A stretch of 20,679 nt of DNA from JASHSH01 sp036490215 (GTDB lineage Bacteria > Pseudomonadota > Alphaproteobacteria > Rhodospirillales > Magnetospirillaceae). The notes under the pieces were generated by a model. That model was given only the letters and a program-made list of their open reading frames with translations. It was not told the DNA's origin and did no database searches. Below are positions 1 through 7,849 of this stretch, piece after piece. Numbering within the stretch: position 1 is the stretch's first letter; every line of letters begins with the position of its first letter. The translations under genes and the position numbers were made by a program. The stretch is from NCBI GenBank assembly GCA_036490215.1, contig DASXEH010000033.1:1-20679 (forward strand), read 5' to 3'.

Positions 1-87
1 CCGGGTTCAGCACCGGCCCCTGCGATAGGCGGCCGTGCGTAAGTGACATAGGTGGCATCCGATCGCTGTCAAGCCCATCTACCCCCC

Positions 88-117
88 TGGCAATGCCTGC
101 CATAATCCCGCTATAAT
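88..117 (+). promoter_or_regulatory. Promoter of the ferritin-like gene
   Basis: A perfect TATAAT lies at 112-117. It is preceded by TGGCAA at 88-93 with an 18-base spacer, a fair match to a sigma-70 -35 element. Transcription would begin near 124, giving a leader of about 40 bases that contains the GGGAGGAG ribosome site. The -10 is unambiguous by eye; the -35 is weaker. Bases 1-87 hold no gene that I can recognise. Confidence 0.6.
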
Positions 118-163
118 CAAATCCTTAGATGATCTTCCCGAGTGTCCGGGAGGAGTGGAGCCC

Positions 164-982
164 ATGCCGCGCTGGAACCTGGAAACCGATATCGCCTGGG
201 ATGCCTTCGATCCCGCCCGTCTCGATTCCGATATTCTGAAGCTCGTCAAAGCCGCCGCCTTGACCGAGTACAATGCCGCGCGCTACACGGCCTATCTCCA
301 CAACGTCTTCAAGGATGACCCCGAATTCCAGGCCTTCGCCAAGAGCTGGCAGGAGGAAGAGGAACAGCATGGCCGCGCGCTCGGCCGCTATGCCGAGGTT
401 GCCGATCCGACATTCGATTTCCCCGCCGCCTTCAAGAAATTCACCGAGGGCTATGTGATCCCGGTGGATGTGGATGGGTCGGTGCGCGGCTCGCGCGTCG
501 GCGAGATGGTGGCCCGCTGCGTGGTCGAAACCGGCACCAGCTCCTACTACACCGCCATGAGCGAAGCGACCGACGAGCCGGTGCTGCAGCAGCTCTGCCG
601 CAACATCGCCGGCGACGAGTACCGTCACTACAAGCTCTTCCTCGACACGCTGCGCAAATATCAGCCGACCGAACATCTCTCGGTGGTGGAGCGCATCCGT
701 GTCGCCATCAGCCGGTTGCGCGAGACCAATGACGACGAGTTGGCTTATGCCTTCCACTGCGCCAACGAGCCGCTCGACGCGCCGTATGACCGCGTCAAAG
801 CCAGCGCGGCTTATGGCTCGCGCGTATTCCGCATCTATCAGCACCATCATGTCGAGCGGGCGACCGGCATGGTGATGAAAGCCGCCGGGCTGAAGCCGCA
901 AGGCTGGCTGGGCCGTCAGGCGACCCGCTTCGCCTGGTGGAAAATGCAGGTTCAAGCCCAGCGCGTCGCCGGCCACGCTTAA
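164..982 (+). CDS. Ferritin-like di-iron protein
   Basis: A 272-residue soluble helical protein. The ligand pattern of a ferritin-like four-helix di-iron fold is visible: E35, then E66-x-x-H69 in an acidic stretch (QEEEEQH), then E122, then E152-x-x-H155 (GDEYRH). The near-regular 30-residue spacing matches the acyl-ACP desaturase/ribonucleotide-reductase-like branch more than storage ferritin. No signal peptide or membrane segment is seen, so it is probably cytoplasmic. The substrate is unknown; oxygen activation at a di-iron centre is inferred from the ligands. An in-frame GTG at 155 overlaps the GGGAGGAG ribosome site (148-155), whereas the ATG at 164 sits 8 bases after it, so 164 is chosen. 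It has its own promoter and is followed by a repeat region, so it is likely monocistronic. Confidence 0.8.
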   Translation: MPRWNLETDIAWDAFDPARLDSDILKLVKAAALTEYNAARYTAYLHNVFKDDPEFQAFAKSWQEEEEQHGRALGRYAEVADPTFDFPAAFKKFTEGYVIPVDVDGSVRGSRVGEMVARCVVETGTSSYYTAMSEATDEPVLQQLCRNIAGDEYRHYKLFLDTLRKYQPTEHLSVVERIRVAISRLRETNDDELAYAFHCANEPLDAPYDRVKASAAYGSRVFRIYQHHHVERATGMVMKAAGLKPQGWLGRQATRFAWWKMQVQAQRVAGHA

Positions 983-1007
983 GTAAAAGGGTCCTATCCC
1001 CTCTTCC

Positions 1008-1058
1008 CGTCATGGCCGGGCACGCGAGCGATGCTCGCGTCAGGCCATCCACGCCTTT
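1008..1058 (+). repeat. REP-like palindromic element, copy 1
   Basis: This begins CGTCATGGCCGGG and ends CCATCCACGCCTTT. ATGGCC and GGCCAT pair near its ends, and it contains a perfect 8-bp palindrome ACGCGAGC-GAT-GCTCGCGT (1022-1040). The two ends match, in inverted orientation, the element at 1164-1199. Elements with this kind of sequence are widespread between genes in alphaproteobacteria. It lies just after the ferritin-like gene and could form an mRNA-end hairpin. Confidence 0.7.
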
Positions 1059-1083
1059 CAAAAAAGTGAAAATCGCGAGGCCG

Positions 1084-1149
1084 GCGCTAAAGAGACGAAG
1101 ATGAGTCTCTTTGCGCTCCTTCGTCTTCCTTCGTGCCTTTGTGGTTCAA
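1084..1149 (-). repeat. ACCACAAAGG-type intergenic repeat with hairpin
   Basis: Read on the minus strand this is a purine-rich sequence with short near-repeats, starting TTGAACCACAAAGGCACGAA (1149-1130) and continuing with GAAGACGAAGG and GCGCAAAGAGAC. Iterated ACCACAAAGG-like units recur between genes in many bacterial genomes and often give spurious NHKGTK-type reading frames. On the plus strand 1084-1116 forms a hairpin: GCGC-t-AAAGAGAC, loop, GTCTCTTT-GCGC. It is enclosed by the two REP-like copies. Its function is unknown; the hairpin could terminate transcription from both flanking genes. Confidence 0.6.
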
Positions 1150-1163
1150 TTCTTCTTCGCGAG

Positions 1164-1199
1164 AAGGCGTGGATACCCGGCACAAGGCCGGGCATGACG
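1164..1199 (-). repeat. REP-like palindromic element, copy 2 (inverted)
   Basis: The plus strand reads AAGGCGTGGATACCCGG, then CACAAGG, then CCGGGCATGACG. Its reverse complement starts CGTCATGCCCGG and ends ATCCACGCCTT, matching both ends of the copy at 1008-1058. The centre is shorter and differs: here CCCGGC and GCCGGG pair around a short loop. It lies about 20 bases beyond the rppH stop codon, so it probably forms the 3' end of the minus-strand operon transcript. Confidence 0.7.
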
Positions 1200-1219
1200 A
1201 TTCAAGAATTGCGGCGCAC

Positions 1220-1717
1220 TCAGCCGCCGGCGAGTTTCTTCGCCAGCGGCGCGAAGTCGCGTGCGACGCGTTCGTAGATCGGCCGCTTGAAGGCGACGAT
1301 GGCGGCGGCCACATCGGTCAGCGACATCCAGCGCCAGGCTTTGAACTCGGGATGTTCGGTGGCGATGTCGATATCCGCGTCGGCGCCGGTGAAGGCGAGC
1401 GCGAACCATTTCTGGCGCTGGCCCTTGAAGCGCCCGCGCCAGGCGCGGCCGGCGAGTTCGGCCGGCAGATCATAGGTCAGCCAATCATCGATCTCGCCGA
1501 TGATCTCGGCTTTGTCGGTGCCGGTTTCTTCCTTGAGCTCACGCAGCGCGGCGGCGCGCGGCGACTCACCCTTGTCGATGCCGCCTTGGGGCATCTGCCA
1601 GGCTTCGCCGGGTGTGTCGATGCGTTGCGCGGCGAAGATCAGGCCCTGGCGATTGAAGAGCGCCAGCCCGACGCAAGGCCGGTACTGCGGCTCGTTTCCG
1701 TTTCCAGTGCGCGACAT
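1220..1717 (-). CDS. rppH: RNA pyrophosphohydrolase RppH (Nudix)
   Basis: A 165-residue Nudix hydrolase. The full Nudix box is visible at residues 45-67: GGIDKGE, then REL.EETG, with the RExxEE glutamates that bind the catalytic metal. YRPCVGLALFNRQGLIFAAQ at the N-terminus and WQMPQGGID are characteristic of RppH/invasion-associated dinucleoside polyphosphate hydrolases. The family removes pyrophosphate from triphosphorylated mRNA 5' ends, opening them to RNase E decay, and also cleaves diadenosine polyphosphates. It is the last gene of the minus-strand gpmI operon, 12 bases after the deacetylase gene. The length is normal for the family. Start ATG at 1717. Confidence 0.9.
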   Translation of the reverse strand: MSRTGNGNEPQYRPCVGLALFNRQGLIFAAQRIDTPGEAWQMPQGGIDKGESPRAAALRELKEETGTDKAEIIGEIDDWLTYDLPAELAGRAWRGRFKGQRQKWFALAFTGADADIDIATEHPEFKAWRWMSLTDVAAAIVAFKRPIYERVARDFAPLAKKLAGG

Positions 1718-1729
1718 GCGTTGGTCCGT

Positions 1730-3274
1730 TCAGGGCGCCTTGGCGATCGCGCTGGCCGGCGCGAGCACCGCGCCTTTCTGCGGCAGCGTCGCCGCCCAGG
1801 CGAGCAGGCGTTCGAAGGTGACCGGGCGTGGCGAAACATAGGCGATGGCCGAACCATCGCGTTGCGCGGTGGCCAGCACACGCGCGAACCCGGCATCGAT
1901 CGCCGCGCGGAACGGCACGTCATCAGGCACCAGCGCCACCGTGGCCGAAGCCGGCACATCGTCTTTCTTCATGCCGGCCAAGCCGTCGCCGAGGAATAGA
2001 AGACCGCGCGACTTGATATCGCGCAGGATCTGCGCCCAGTCCTCACCGCTGGTGACCGGTGACTTCAAAGCCGCCGACACGCCGACATAAGACGTGGTCT
2101 TGCCCAGGATCGCGTGCAGTTGATCGATCGCCTGGCCCGGATTATCGCGCACCATGATCGCCAAGGGACCGGCATCGTGCAGCGGGAAGTTCGGCGGTTC
2201 GAGCGGCAGATCGAGCAGCACCTCGTGCCCGGCCGCGCGCGCCTTCTTGACCCAGGCATCGAGACCGCCGGCATAGGGGCTGAAAGAGAGACCCACCTCG
2301 GGCGGTAGTTTGGCGATGGCCGCCTCGGCGGCTTCGCGCGAGACACCCAAGCCCACCACGACTACCGCGACCTTGACCGCCTTGTCTTTGGGTTCGGTGA
2401 AGGGCCGTGCATAGGCGAGACGCGCTTCCTTGGCGCCGTCGGCCACCGGCAGCGGACCATCGGGGCTGTCTTTCAGCAGATCGCCTACGGGCGCGGCGCC
2501 GAGCGGCTTGAGATCGGTACGCGCCGGCAGTTGCGCGAAGGATGGCGGCGCCAGCGGCTCGCCGGCGGGCGGCGCTTCCGGCTCGTTCATCGGCGGCGGT
2601 GGCGGTGCGGGGGCGGCCATCGCTTGCTGCTCGGCAGGCTTGGCGGTTTCGGGCGCAGCCGGCGGCGGTGCTTCACCGGCCTTCGACAGCGGGATCGGCT
2701 TGACCGGGGTCAGGCTGGTATTGGCTGACGGTGACGGTTGTGGCGACGGCGCGGCGGGTTCGGCCGGCGCCGCGTCTTGGGCCGGCGGCGCTTTGGCAGT
2801 GGCCGATTCTTGCGGTTTCGACTCGGCGGCTGGCGCGGGAGCCGGCGCGGGCATTGCGCCGCTGGCCGGTTTAGGTGGCGCGGCCTCTTGCACCGGCGGC
2901 GCGGCCGGCATCGCACCTTTGGCCGGTTCCGGCGGGCTTAACATGGCCGTCGAGCCGTTATCGGGCGTAGCCGTCGGCTTAGTATCGGGGGTCTTGGCGG
3001 GTACGGACGGTGTTGCCGCCGGCGGCGCGACTTTCACACCGGGCGGCAGCGGCATCGCCATCGAGACGCTGGGGGTCGTGGTCAGGCGGCGGATCAGCGC
3101 CAAGGGCGTTTCGCCGGTGGCGATATACCAGCCGGCACCCGCCAGGACGATAACAGTCGCCGGAATCAGGCCGCCATAAAGGGCATAACGCCCGCGACGC
3201 CGCCACCGGTCGGGATCTGCCGGCGCGGCGTCCTCGGAACTATCGCTCTCGGTCGAAAGGAAGGAGAGCGCCAC
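1730..3274 (-). CDS. Divergent polysaccharide deacetylase family protein (YibQ type)
   Basis: A 514-residue envelope protein. It has a charged cytoplasmic N-terminus, one membrane anchor at about residues 30-52, a very Ala/Pro-rich linker (about 65-270) that would span the periplasm, and a C-terminal domain (about 296-512) of the divergent polysaccharide deacetylase family. Recognisable motifs are LSFSPYAGGLDAW, GHEVLLDLPLEPPNFPL, YVGVSAAL, RGLLFLGDG and VLAPASAIA. The strand that in classical NodB-type enzymes carries the Asp-Asp metal ligands reads VAVVVVGLGVS here, so it may be non-catalytic or bind sugar differently. Nine bases separate it from the ctpA stop, so co-translation in the envelope operon is likely. 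A role in septal or peptidoglycan remodelling is inferred from its envC and ctpA neighbours. Confidence 0.8.
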   Translation of the reverse strand: MALSFLSTESDSSEDAAPADPDRWRRRGRYALYGGLIPATVIVLAGAGWYIATGETPLALIRRLTTTPSVSMAMPLPPGVKVAPPAATPSVPAKTPDTKPTATPDNGSTAMLSPPEPAKGAMPAAPPVQEAAPPKPASGAMPAPAPAPAAESKPQESATAKAPPAQDAAPAEPAAPSPQPSPSANTSLTPVKPIPLSKAGEAPPPAAPETAKPAEQQAMAAPAPPPPPMNEPEAPPAGEPLAPPSFAQLPARTDLKPLGAAPVGDLLKDSPDGPLPVADGAKEARLAYARPFTEPKDKAVKVAVVVVGLGVSREAAEAAIAKLPPEVGLSFSPYAGGLDAWVKKARAAGHEVLLDLPLEPPNFPLHDAGPLAIMVRDNPGQAIDQLHAILGKTTSYVGVSAALKSPVTSGEDWAQILRDIKSRGLLFLGDGLAGMKKDDVPASATVALVPDDVPFRAAIDAGFARVLATAQRDGSAIAYVSPRPVTFERLLAWAATLPQKGAVLAPASAIAKAP

Positions 3275-3283
3275 GATCCCCGC

Positions 3284-4690
3284 TCAGTTGGCTGCCTTCT
3301 GTCCCTTATAGAGCGACAGGCCGTGGAGCAAGTCAATCGCGCGAGCGAGTTGGTAGTCGTTGGCCGGATCGCCGAACTGCACCTGCTCGGCATCGGCAGG
3401 CGGCGCGGCATTGGCCGGAGCCGGAGCGGCGCCACCCGCCGGCGCGGCATTGGACTGCGGCGCCGGCGTTTCGCCGCTCTCACCCGACTTCTTTTCCGGC
3501 AGCGTGTCGTTGCGCAGCGCGCCACGCAGCGAGGCCTCGCCACGCAGCGGGGCCGGGCCGTTGCTCGAGACCTCGAACTTGCCCTGCTGCACCTTGATGT
3601 CGGGTTCGATGCCAACTGCCTGGATCGAGCGGCCCGACGGCGTGTAGTAGCGCGCCGTGGTCAGGCGGATCGCGCCATAACCCTGCAGCGGGATGATGGT
3701 CTGCACCGAGCCTTTGCCGAAGGAGCGCGTGCCGAGCAGGATCGCGCGGCGATGATCCTGCAGCGCGCCGGCGACGATTTCCGAGGCCGAGGCCGAACCA
3801 TCGTTGATCAGCACCGCCATCGGCAGGCCGCCGGTGAGGTCGGGCCCATGGGCGTTGAAGCGCTGCGTGTCTTCCGGGCGGCGGGCGCGGGTGGAGACGA
3901 TCTCGCCCTTGTCGAGGAAATCGCCGGCCACGGCCACGGCTTGGTCGAGCAGACCGCCGGGGTTGTTGCGCAGATCGAGAACGATGCCTTCGAGCTTGCC
4001 GTTCGAGTCCTTCTTGAACCCGTCGATCGCCTTGCGCAGGCCCGAATCGGTGTTCTCGGCGAACTGGGTCAGGCGCACATAGCCGATATTGTCGATCAGC
4101 TTGGCCTTCACCGTTTCGATCTTGATCACGGCGCGGGTCAGCGTGACATCGAAGGGCGCCGCACCCTCACGACGGATCGACAGTTTGATCGTGGTGTTGA
4201 CCGCACCGCGCATCTTGTCGACCGCGTCGGAGAGCGCGAGGCCCTGCACCGATTCGCCGTCGATATGGGTGATGAAATCGCCCGGCTTCAGACCGGCATG
4301 GGCGGCGGGTGTGTCGTCGATCGGCGACACCACCTTCACGAAGCCGTTTTCCATGGTGACCTCGATGCCGAGTCCACCGAACTCGCCCTTGGTGGTCACC
4401 TGCATGTCGCGGAAGCTTTTGGCGTTGAGGTAGTTCGAATGCGGATCGAGGGATGTCAGCATCCCGTTCATCGCCGCTTCGATCAACTCTTGGTCGGAAA
4501 CCGGCTCGACGTATTCGCTGCGCACGCGCTCGAACACATCGCCGAACAACTTCATCAGACGATAGGTTTCGTCGGTGTTGTTCTCTTTACCGGTCGGACT
4601 GTTCGCGGCCCAGGCGAGCTGCGGCACCGAAATGGCGCCGAAAGCAATGAAACTGGCGGTCACTGCGCCGATCAGAACCTTGCGAATCAT
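3284..4690 (-). CDS. ctpA: Carboxy-terminal processing protease (S41 family)
   Basis: A 468-residue periplasmic serine protease. It has a signal peptide (about 1-29, ending AWA), a helical N-terminal region with the family motif MLTSLDPHSNYL (77-88), a PDZ domain (about 100-175, FGGLGIEV), and the S41 catalytic core. NDGSASASEIVAGALQD contains the presumed nucleophile S301, and SFGKGSVQ contains the general base K326; the 25-residue separation equals that of E. coli Prc. A low-complexity Ala/Pro tail follows, and the last ~25 residues resemble a conserved C-terminal helix. Family members trim C-termini of periplasmic proteins, including murein hydrolases. The start ATG overlaps the envC stop by 4 bases, indicating translational coupling. 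The adjacency suggests a shared role in controlling cell-wall hydrolysis. Confidence 0.92.
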   Translation of the reverse strand: MIRKVLIGAVTASFIAFGAISVPQLAWAANSPTGKENNTDETYRLMKLFGDVFERVRSEYVEPVSDQELIEAAMNGMLTSLDPHSNYLNAKSFRDMQVTTKGEFGGLGIEVTMENGFVKVVSPIDDTPAAHAGLKPGDFITHIDGESVQGLALSDAVDKMRGAVNTTIKLSIRREGAAPFDVTLTRAVIKIETVKAKLIDNIGYVRLTQFAENTDSGLRKAIDGFKKDSNGKLEGIVLDLRNNPGGLLDQAVAVAGDFLDKGEIVSTRARRPEDTQRFNAHGPDLTGGLPMAVLINDGSASASEIVAGALQDHRRAILLGTRSFGKGSVQTIIPLQGYGAIRLTTARYYTPSGRSIQAVGIEPDIKVQQGKFEVSSNGPAPLRGEASLRGALRNDTLPEKKSGESGETPAPQSNAAPAGGAAPAPANAAPPADAEQVQFGDPANDYQLARAIDLLHGLSLYKGQKAAN

Positions 4691-6174
4691 TCACCGACCT
4701 TCGACTTGCGTGCCATCAGCCACGGCAACGGGTTAATCGGCTGGCCGCTGTGGCGCAGCTCGACATAAAGAAGCGGTTTGTCCTCGGAAACATCCATGAC
4801 ACCGACCGGTTCGCCGGCAACCAAGCGTTGGCCCACGGCGCTGTCGATGCGGGCCATACCAGCGAGCAAAGTATGATATCCCTCGGCGTGCTCGATGATC
4901 AAGAGAAGGCCATAGCCGCGAAACGGCCCGGCGAAGACCACGTCGCCGTCATATGGCGTCACGACCTGGGCGCCGGCCCGCGTTTCTATGGTGATTCCCT
5001 TGGCCGGCAACCCGCCATCGCCGGCCTGCCCGAAATGGATCACAACATGGCCACGGGCCGGAAAGGGCATTTTGCCCTCGGCATGAGAAAACGGCCGCAA
5101 TTCCAAGGGCCGGACCACCGCGGCCGGCTGCTCCTGGGGGGCCGGAACGGGTGATTCTGAAACCGGCGGTTCCGACTTGGCTTGGGGCTTAAGGTCCGGC
5201 TTAGGCGAAGGTTCGGATTTGGGCTGCGCCGCGGGAGTCTGAACCGGCTTCGGCGGCGGGGGCGGCGCCGGCGCATTCATTGCCATAATCTGTTCCCGCT
5301 TCGCCCGCTCCGCCTTGGCCTGCGCTTCAGCCGCCCGTTCCGCCGTGGCCTGTTCTTCCTTTTCGCGGCGTGCCTGTTCGCGGGCTTGCTGTTGGGCTTC
5401 CTCTTGGGCCTTCTGCTGCGCCGCCTTGTCGGCATCGATCTTGGCCAGCAGGTCGCGCACGTCCTGCGCCTGATTAGCGAGGATGGATACCCGGTCGGCG
5501 GTCACATGGCGCTGGACCTCGGCCTGATCGCGGATCTCGGCCTTCTTGGTGTAGAGCGTGGCCAGATGCTTGTGGTCGGCATCCAGCTTTTCCGACGTCG
5601 CCGCGATCTTCTTCCTTTGGGTGGCGATGGCGGTACGGACCTGGGCGACGGCGTCGAGATCGGCCTTCAATTGCGCGGCTGCCGCCTGGAGGCGTGGCAC
5701 CTCTTCGCGCAACAGGATGGCGCTGCGCACCGTATCGGCCGGCGAGGTCGGCTGACCGATCAGCGCCTCGCTGGGACGGAAGGCGAGGCGTGCAAGGGCC
5801 GTGATGACGCCGCTCATCTGCTCGCGGCGCAGTTCGAGAGCTTCGGTCTTTTCCCTCTCGTCCTTATCGAGCCCTTTCAGTTGTTGCTCGAGATCGGAGA
5901 GCGCTTCTTCGTTTTCCTGGATCGCGTGGGCGGTGCCAACCTCGTCGCCGCGCACCGTATCGGCCTCGTGCGCGGCATCGGCCGCGGCCTTGGCCGCCTT
6001 ATCGCTCTCCGCCTGACTTTTCTTGAGTTCGCTTTCGAGCGCCTTGAGCTTGGCCGGAGACGGCTGCGGCTCACTCGATGTCATGTTCTCCGCGCGCGCG
6101 ACGCCGGCCGATGCGACGGCCAGCGCCACGGCGCTGGAAATCAAAAAGCGGGAAAGATGCTCAGGCAGTCGCAC
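4687..6174 (-). CDS. envC: Murein hydrolase activator EnvC (degenerate M23/LytM)
   Basis: About 495 residues. A signal peptide ends near AGVARA. Two long coiled-coil stretches follow, the second extremely rich in Ala/Gln/Glu/Lys, then a Pro/Lys linker (about 290-360), then a C-terminal LytM domain (GYGLLLIIEHAEGYHTLLAG, LLYVELRHSGQPINPLPWL). The zinc-binding HxxxD of active M23 peptidases is replaced (KGITIETR), as in EnvC, which activates AmiA/AmiB-type amidases at the septum instead of cutting peptidoglycan itself. A longer reading begins at a TTG at 6198 with no ribosome site. The GTG at 6174 gives a clean signal peptide and overlaps the gpmI end by 14 bases, so it is preferred. The end overlaps ctpA by 4 bases. 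Confidence 0.88.
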   Translation of the reverse strand: MRLPEHLSRFLISSAVALAVASAGVARAENMTSSEPQPSPAKLKALESELKKSQAESDKAAKAAADAAHEADTVRGDEVGTAHAIQENEEALSDLEQQLKGLDKDEREKTEALELRREQMSGVITALARLAFRPSEALIGQPTSPADTVRSAILLREEVPRLQAAAAQLKADLDAVAQVRTAIATQRKKIAATSEKLDADHKHLATLYTKKAEIRDQAEVQRHVTADRVSILANQAQDVRDLLAKIDADKAAQQKAQEEAQQQAREQARREKEEQATAERAAEAQAKAERAKREQIMAMNAPAPPPPPKPVQTPAAQPKSEPSPKPDLKPQAKSEPPVSESPVPAPQEQPAAVVRPLELRPFSHAEGKMPFPARGHVVIHFGQAGDGGLPAKGITIETRAGAQVVTPYDGDVVFAGPFRGYGLLLIIEHAEGYHTLLAGMARIDSAVGQRLVAGEPVGVMDVSEDKPLLYVELRHSGQPINPLPWLMARKSKVGE

Positions 6175-7741
6175 GACGCTGTGATGCAGCCTCCGCAACG
6201 CCGGACAGCAGCGAGTGTCCGGTCATTTCCTTGGGCTGCGGCAGGCCGAGCAAGGTGAGCAAGGTCGGCGCCACATCGCAGAGACGCCCGTCCTTGAGCG
6301 ATGCCCCTTTGGGCGCACCGGCCAGGACCACCGGCACGGGACCTGTTGTATGCGCCGTATGCGGCTCATGGGTCACCGGGTCCTTCATCAGTTCCACATT
6401 GCCGTGGTCGGCGGTGATCATCAGCACGCCGCCCGCGGCTTCGACCGCCGCCCAGAGCTTGCCGAGGCTGGCATCGATCGTCTCCACGGCGTGGATCGCG
6501 GCATCGAGCACGCCGGTATGGCCGACCATGTCGCCATTGGCGTAGTTGACGACAATAAAGTCGTAGCTGCCCGACTGAACCGCGGCGACCAGCTTCTCGG
6601 TGAGTTCGGGGGCCGACATATCCGGCTTCAAATCGTAGGTCGCGACCTTGGGGCTTTGCACCAGGATGCGGTCTTCGCCGGGAAACACTTCTTCGCGCCC
6701 GCCGTTGAAGAAGAAGGTGACGTGCGCGTATTTCTCGGTCTCGGCGATGCGCAGCTGCTTGAAGCCGGCCGCACTGACCAGCTCGCCCATGATGTGGGTC
6801 AGGCTTTGCGGCGGGAACAGCGCGACATAGAAGGGCCGCAGCGCATCGGAATAGTCGCACATGCCGAGCTTGCCCGAGAGTTGCGGCACGCGCTTGCGCG
6901 CAAACCCGTCAAATTTCGGATCGGCCAACGCGGCGAGGATCTGGCGCACGCGGTCGGCGCGGTAGTTGCCCATCAGCACACCGTCGCCATCCTTCATGCC
7001 GGGATAGCCGTCGAGCACGGTGGGGAGGACGAATTCGTCGGTCTTGTTGTCAGCGTAAGATGCAGCAATAGCGGCGGCCGCATCCTTAGCCTTGGGGCCG
7101 GCGGCATCAACCATCGCGTCATAGGCTTTTTCGACACGGTCCCAGCGCTTGTCGCGGTCCATGCCGTAATAGCGCCCGCCGATCGTGCCGATCGCGACGT
7201 TGTGACCCTTCACATCGGCCAGGAATTTGGCGACGAAACCCTCGGCTGATTTGGGCGGTGTGTCGCGTCCGTCGAGATACGCATGCACCCAGACGCGCAC
7301 GCCGGCATCGGCGATGGTTTTCGCGAGCGTGGCGATGTGGTCCTGATGCGAATGAACGCCGCCGGGCGAAATCAGGCCCAGCAGGTGAGCGGCACCACCC
7401 TTGGCCTTAAGGCCGGTGATAAAGGCGACGAGTTCCGGGTTCTTGGCGAGCGAGCCGTCCTTCACCGCCTGATCGATGCGCGGCAGGTCCTGCATCACCA
7501 CTCGGCCGGCGCCGAGATTCATATGCCCAACTTCGGAATTGCCCATCTGTCCATCCGGCAATCCGACGGCAAGACCCGAGGTGGCCAGCAGAGCGTGGGG
7601 CCACGCTTTCTCGAGCGCCGTCCAATGCGGCGTCTTGGCCAGAAGGATCGCGTTGTCGGTACGCTCGTGGCGCTCGCCCCAGCCGTCGAGGACGCAGAGG
7701 ACCATGGGCTTGGGACGATGAGGGGTGCGTGTGTCGGTCAT
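6161..7741 (-). CDS. gpmI: 2,3-bisphosphoglycerate-independent phosphoglycerate mutase
   Basis: A full-length 526-residue cytoplasmic alkaline-phosphatase-superfamily enzyme that interconverts 3- and 2-phosphoglycerate in glycolysis and gluconeogenesis. Signatures include VLCVLDGWG (metal ligand D19), QMGNSEVGHMNLGAGR with nucleophile S69, SPGGVHSHQDH, YLDGRDTPP, GGRYYGMDRD, GNYRADR and the C-terminal TADHGN metal site followed by HTTGPVP. It is the first gene of the minus-strand operon leading into envC and ctpA; a mutase heading a wall-remodelling operon is a recurring alphaproteobacterial arrangement. No ribosome site precedes the ATG at 7741, and a TATAGT hexamer ends only six bases upstream, so a leaderless transcript is possible. 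Confidence 0.95.
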   Translation of the reverse strand: MTDTRTPHRPKPMVLCVLDGWGERHERTDNAILLAKTPHWTALEKAWPHALLATSGLAVGLPDGQMGNSEVGHMNLGAGRVVMQDLPRIDQAVKDGSLAKNPELVAFITGLKAKGGAAHLLGLISPGGVHSHQDHIATLAKTIADAGVRVWVHAYLDGRDTPPKSAEGFVAKFLADVKGHNVAIGTIGGRYYGMDRDKRWDRVEKAYDAMVDAAGPKAKDAAAAIAASYADNKTDEFVLPTVLDGYPGMKDGDGVLMGNYRADRVRQILAALADPKFDGFARKRVPQLSGKLGMCDYSDALRPFYVALFPPQSLTHIMGELVSAAGFKQLRIAETEKYAHVTFFFNGGREEVFPGEDRILVQSPKVATYDLKPDMSAPELTEKLVAAVQSGSYDFIVVNYANGDMVGHTGVLDAAIHAVETIDASLGKLWAAVEAAGGVLMITADHGNVELMKDPVTHEPHTAHTTGPVPVVLAGAPKGASLKDGRLCDVAPTLLTLLGLPQPKEMTGHSLLSGVAEAASQRRATA

Positions 7742-7747
7742 GGCGTC

Positions 7748-7753
7748 ACTATA
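7748..7753 (-). promoter_or_regulatory. Possible -10 element for gpmI (leaderless mRNA)
   Basis: The minus strand reads TATAGT at 7753-7748, six bases before the gpmI ATG. If this is the -10 element, transcription would start on or beside the A of the start codon. No purine-rich ribosome site exists between it and the ATG, which agrees with leaderless initiation. I find no convincing -35 hexamer at 16-18 bases, so support is limited. The rest of 7742-7849 is the divergent spacer to the glycosyltransferase gene and shows no other clear motif. Confidence 0.35.
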
Positions 7754-7849
7754 GGCATTTGCCTGACATGTTGCGAGATCATGTCGTGACCGAATTTGGC
7801 TTTCGGATCACTGGCGATCCAGCGGCAGCAGGCATAGACTCGATAGGTG

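Noticed and set aside
2430..3179. Gly/Ala-rich plus-strand frame resembling a repeat protein
   Set aside because: It is the complement of the Ala/Pro-rich linker of the deacetylase-family protein; the low complexity explains it.
3323..4768. Long plus-strand open frame opposite ctpA
   Set aside because: It is antisense to a well-recognised protease, is Arg/His/Gly-rich with no domain, and arises from the third-position GC bias of the real gene.
5182..7249. Plus-strand open frames opposite envC and gpmI
   Set aside because: They mirror two confidently identified genes, have biased composition and show no family motifs or ribosome sites.
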